A stretch of 5,125 bases of DNA from positions 1 to 5,125 of the forward strand of contig JAISAF010000474.1 of NCBI GenBank assembly GCA_031266855.1, in the 5' to 3' direction. Shown piece by piece: positions 5,111 to 5,125 of the stretch. The stretch comes from Spirochaetales bacterium (GTDB lineage Bacteria > Spirochaetota > Spirochaetia > DTKZ01). How positions within the stretch are numbered: the first letter of the stretch is position 1; every line of letters begins with the position of its first letter. The position numbers were made by a program, and so were the translations under genes. The notes below the pieces were generated by a model. It saw nothing but the letters and a program-made list of their open reading frames with translations. It was not told the DNA's origin and did not search any database.

Positions 5111-5125
5111 CGGGGCCGGAACGGC

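Larger units (their letters stand above)
4765..5125. other. Non-coding, hairpin-array right flank
   Basis: There is no credible gene on either strand; the minus-strand open frames here run through palindromes. From left to right it holds a weak terminator-like stem, the T/A palindrome (4788-4820), the 16-bp motif shared with the left flank (4816-4831), a hairpin at 4855-4869, the shared motif CAATCCCTCGCGCG (4890-4903), and then five perfect hairpins up to 5110. The sequence remains repeat-like to the window end, so the array probably continues beyond it. Confidence 0.75.

Noticed and set aside
4939..5125. CRISPR array.
   Set aside because: The 112-bp periodicity consists of palindromic modules with no unique 30-40 bp spacers between constant short repeats, and no cas gene is present.

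Overview
The window holds two genes on the + strand, set close together as a probable operon, between two non-coding flanks that are packed with inverted repeats. The first gene (420-3080) encodes a membrane-bound class III adenylate cyclase with an extracytoplasmic CHASE2 sensor. The second (3097-4764, 16 bp downstream) encodes an exported protein that combines a beta-barrel-like N-terminal region, a beta-rich middle and a transglutaminase-like C-terminal domain.

Organism: the window gives no phylogenetic marker. The CHASE2-cyclase architecture, the pairing with an envelope protein with a transglutaminase-like fold, the moderately high G+C and the palindrome-rich intergenic DNA suggest a spirochaete of the Treponema group, perhaps of the gut or termite-gut type. 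This is inference from family resemblance.

Layout: 1-404 is non-coding, with at least six perfect inverted repeats, one long direct repeat and G/C homopolymer runs at the extreme left. An open frame continues upstream from the cyclase to about 231, but it runs through these palindromes. The Shine-Dalgarno GGAGGA (407-412) supports a TTG start at 420. From 4765 to the end there is no credible gene. That stretch holds a weak possible terminator, a 15-bp-arm palindrome and a run of further hairpins, including part of a 112-bp-period tandem composite repeat whose hairpin arms differ between copies but still pair.

The two flanks share motifs in opposite orientation (16 of 16 bp and 13 of 14 bp), in the same order relative to their hairpins. 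They therefore look like inverted copies of one mosaic repeat family framing the operon.

Working model (inference): the CHASE2 domain senses a periplasmic or envelope signal and controls cytoplasmic cAMP synthesis. The co-transcribed exported protein acts in the same envelope compartment, as a partner or an output. No ligand, substrate or effector can be read from the sequence.
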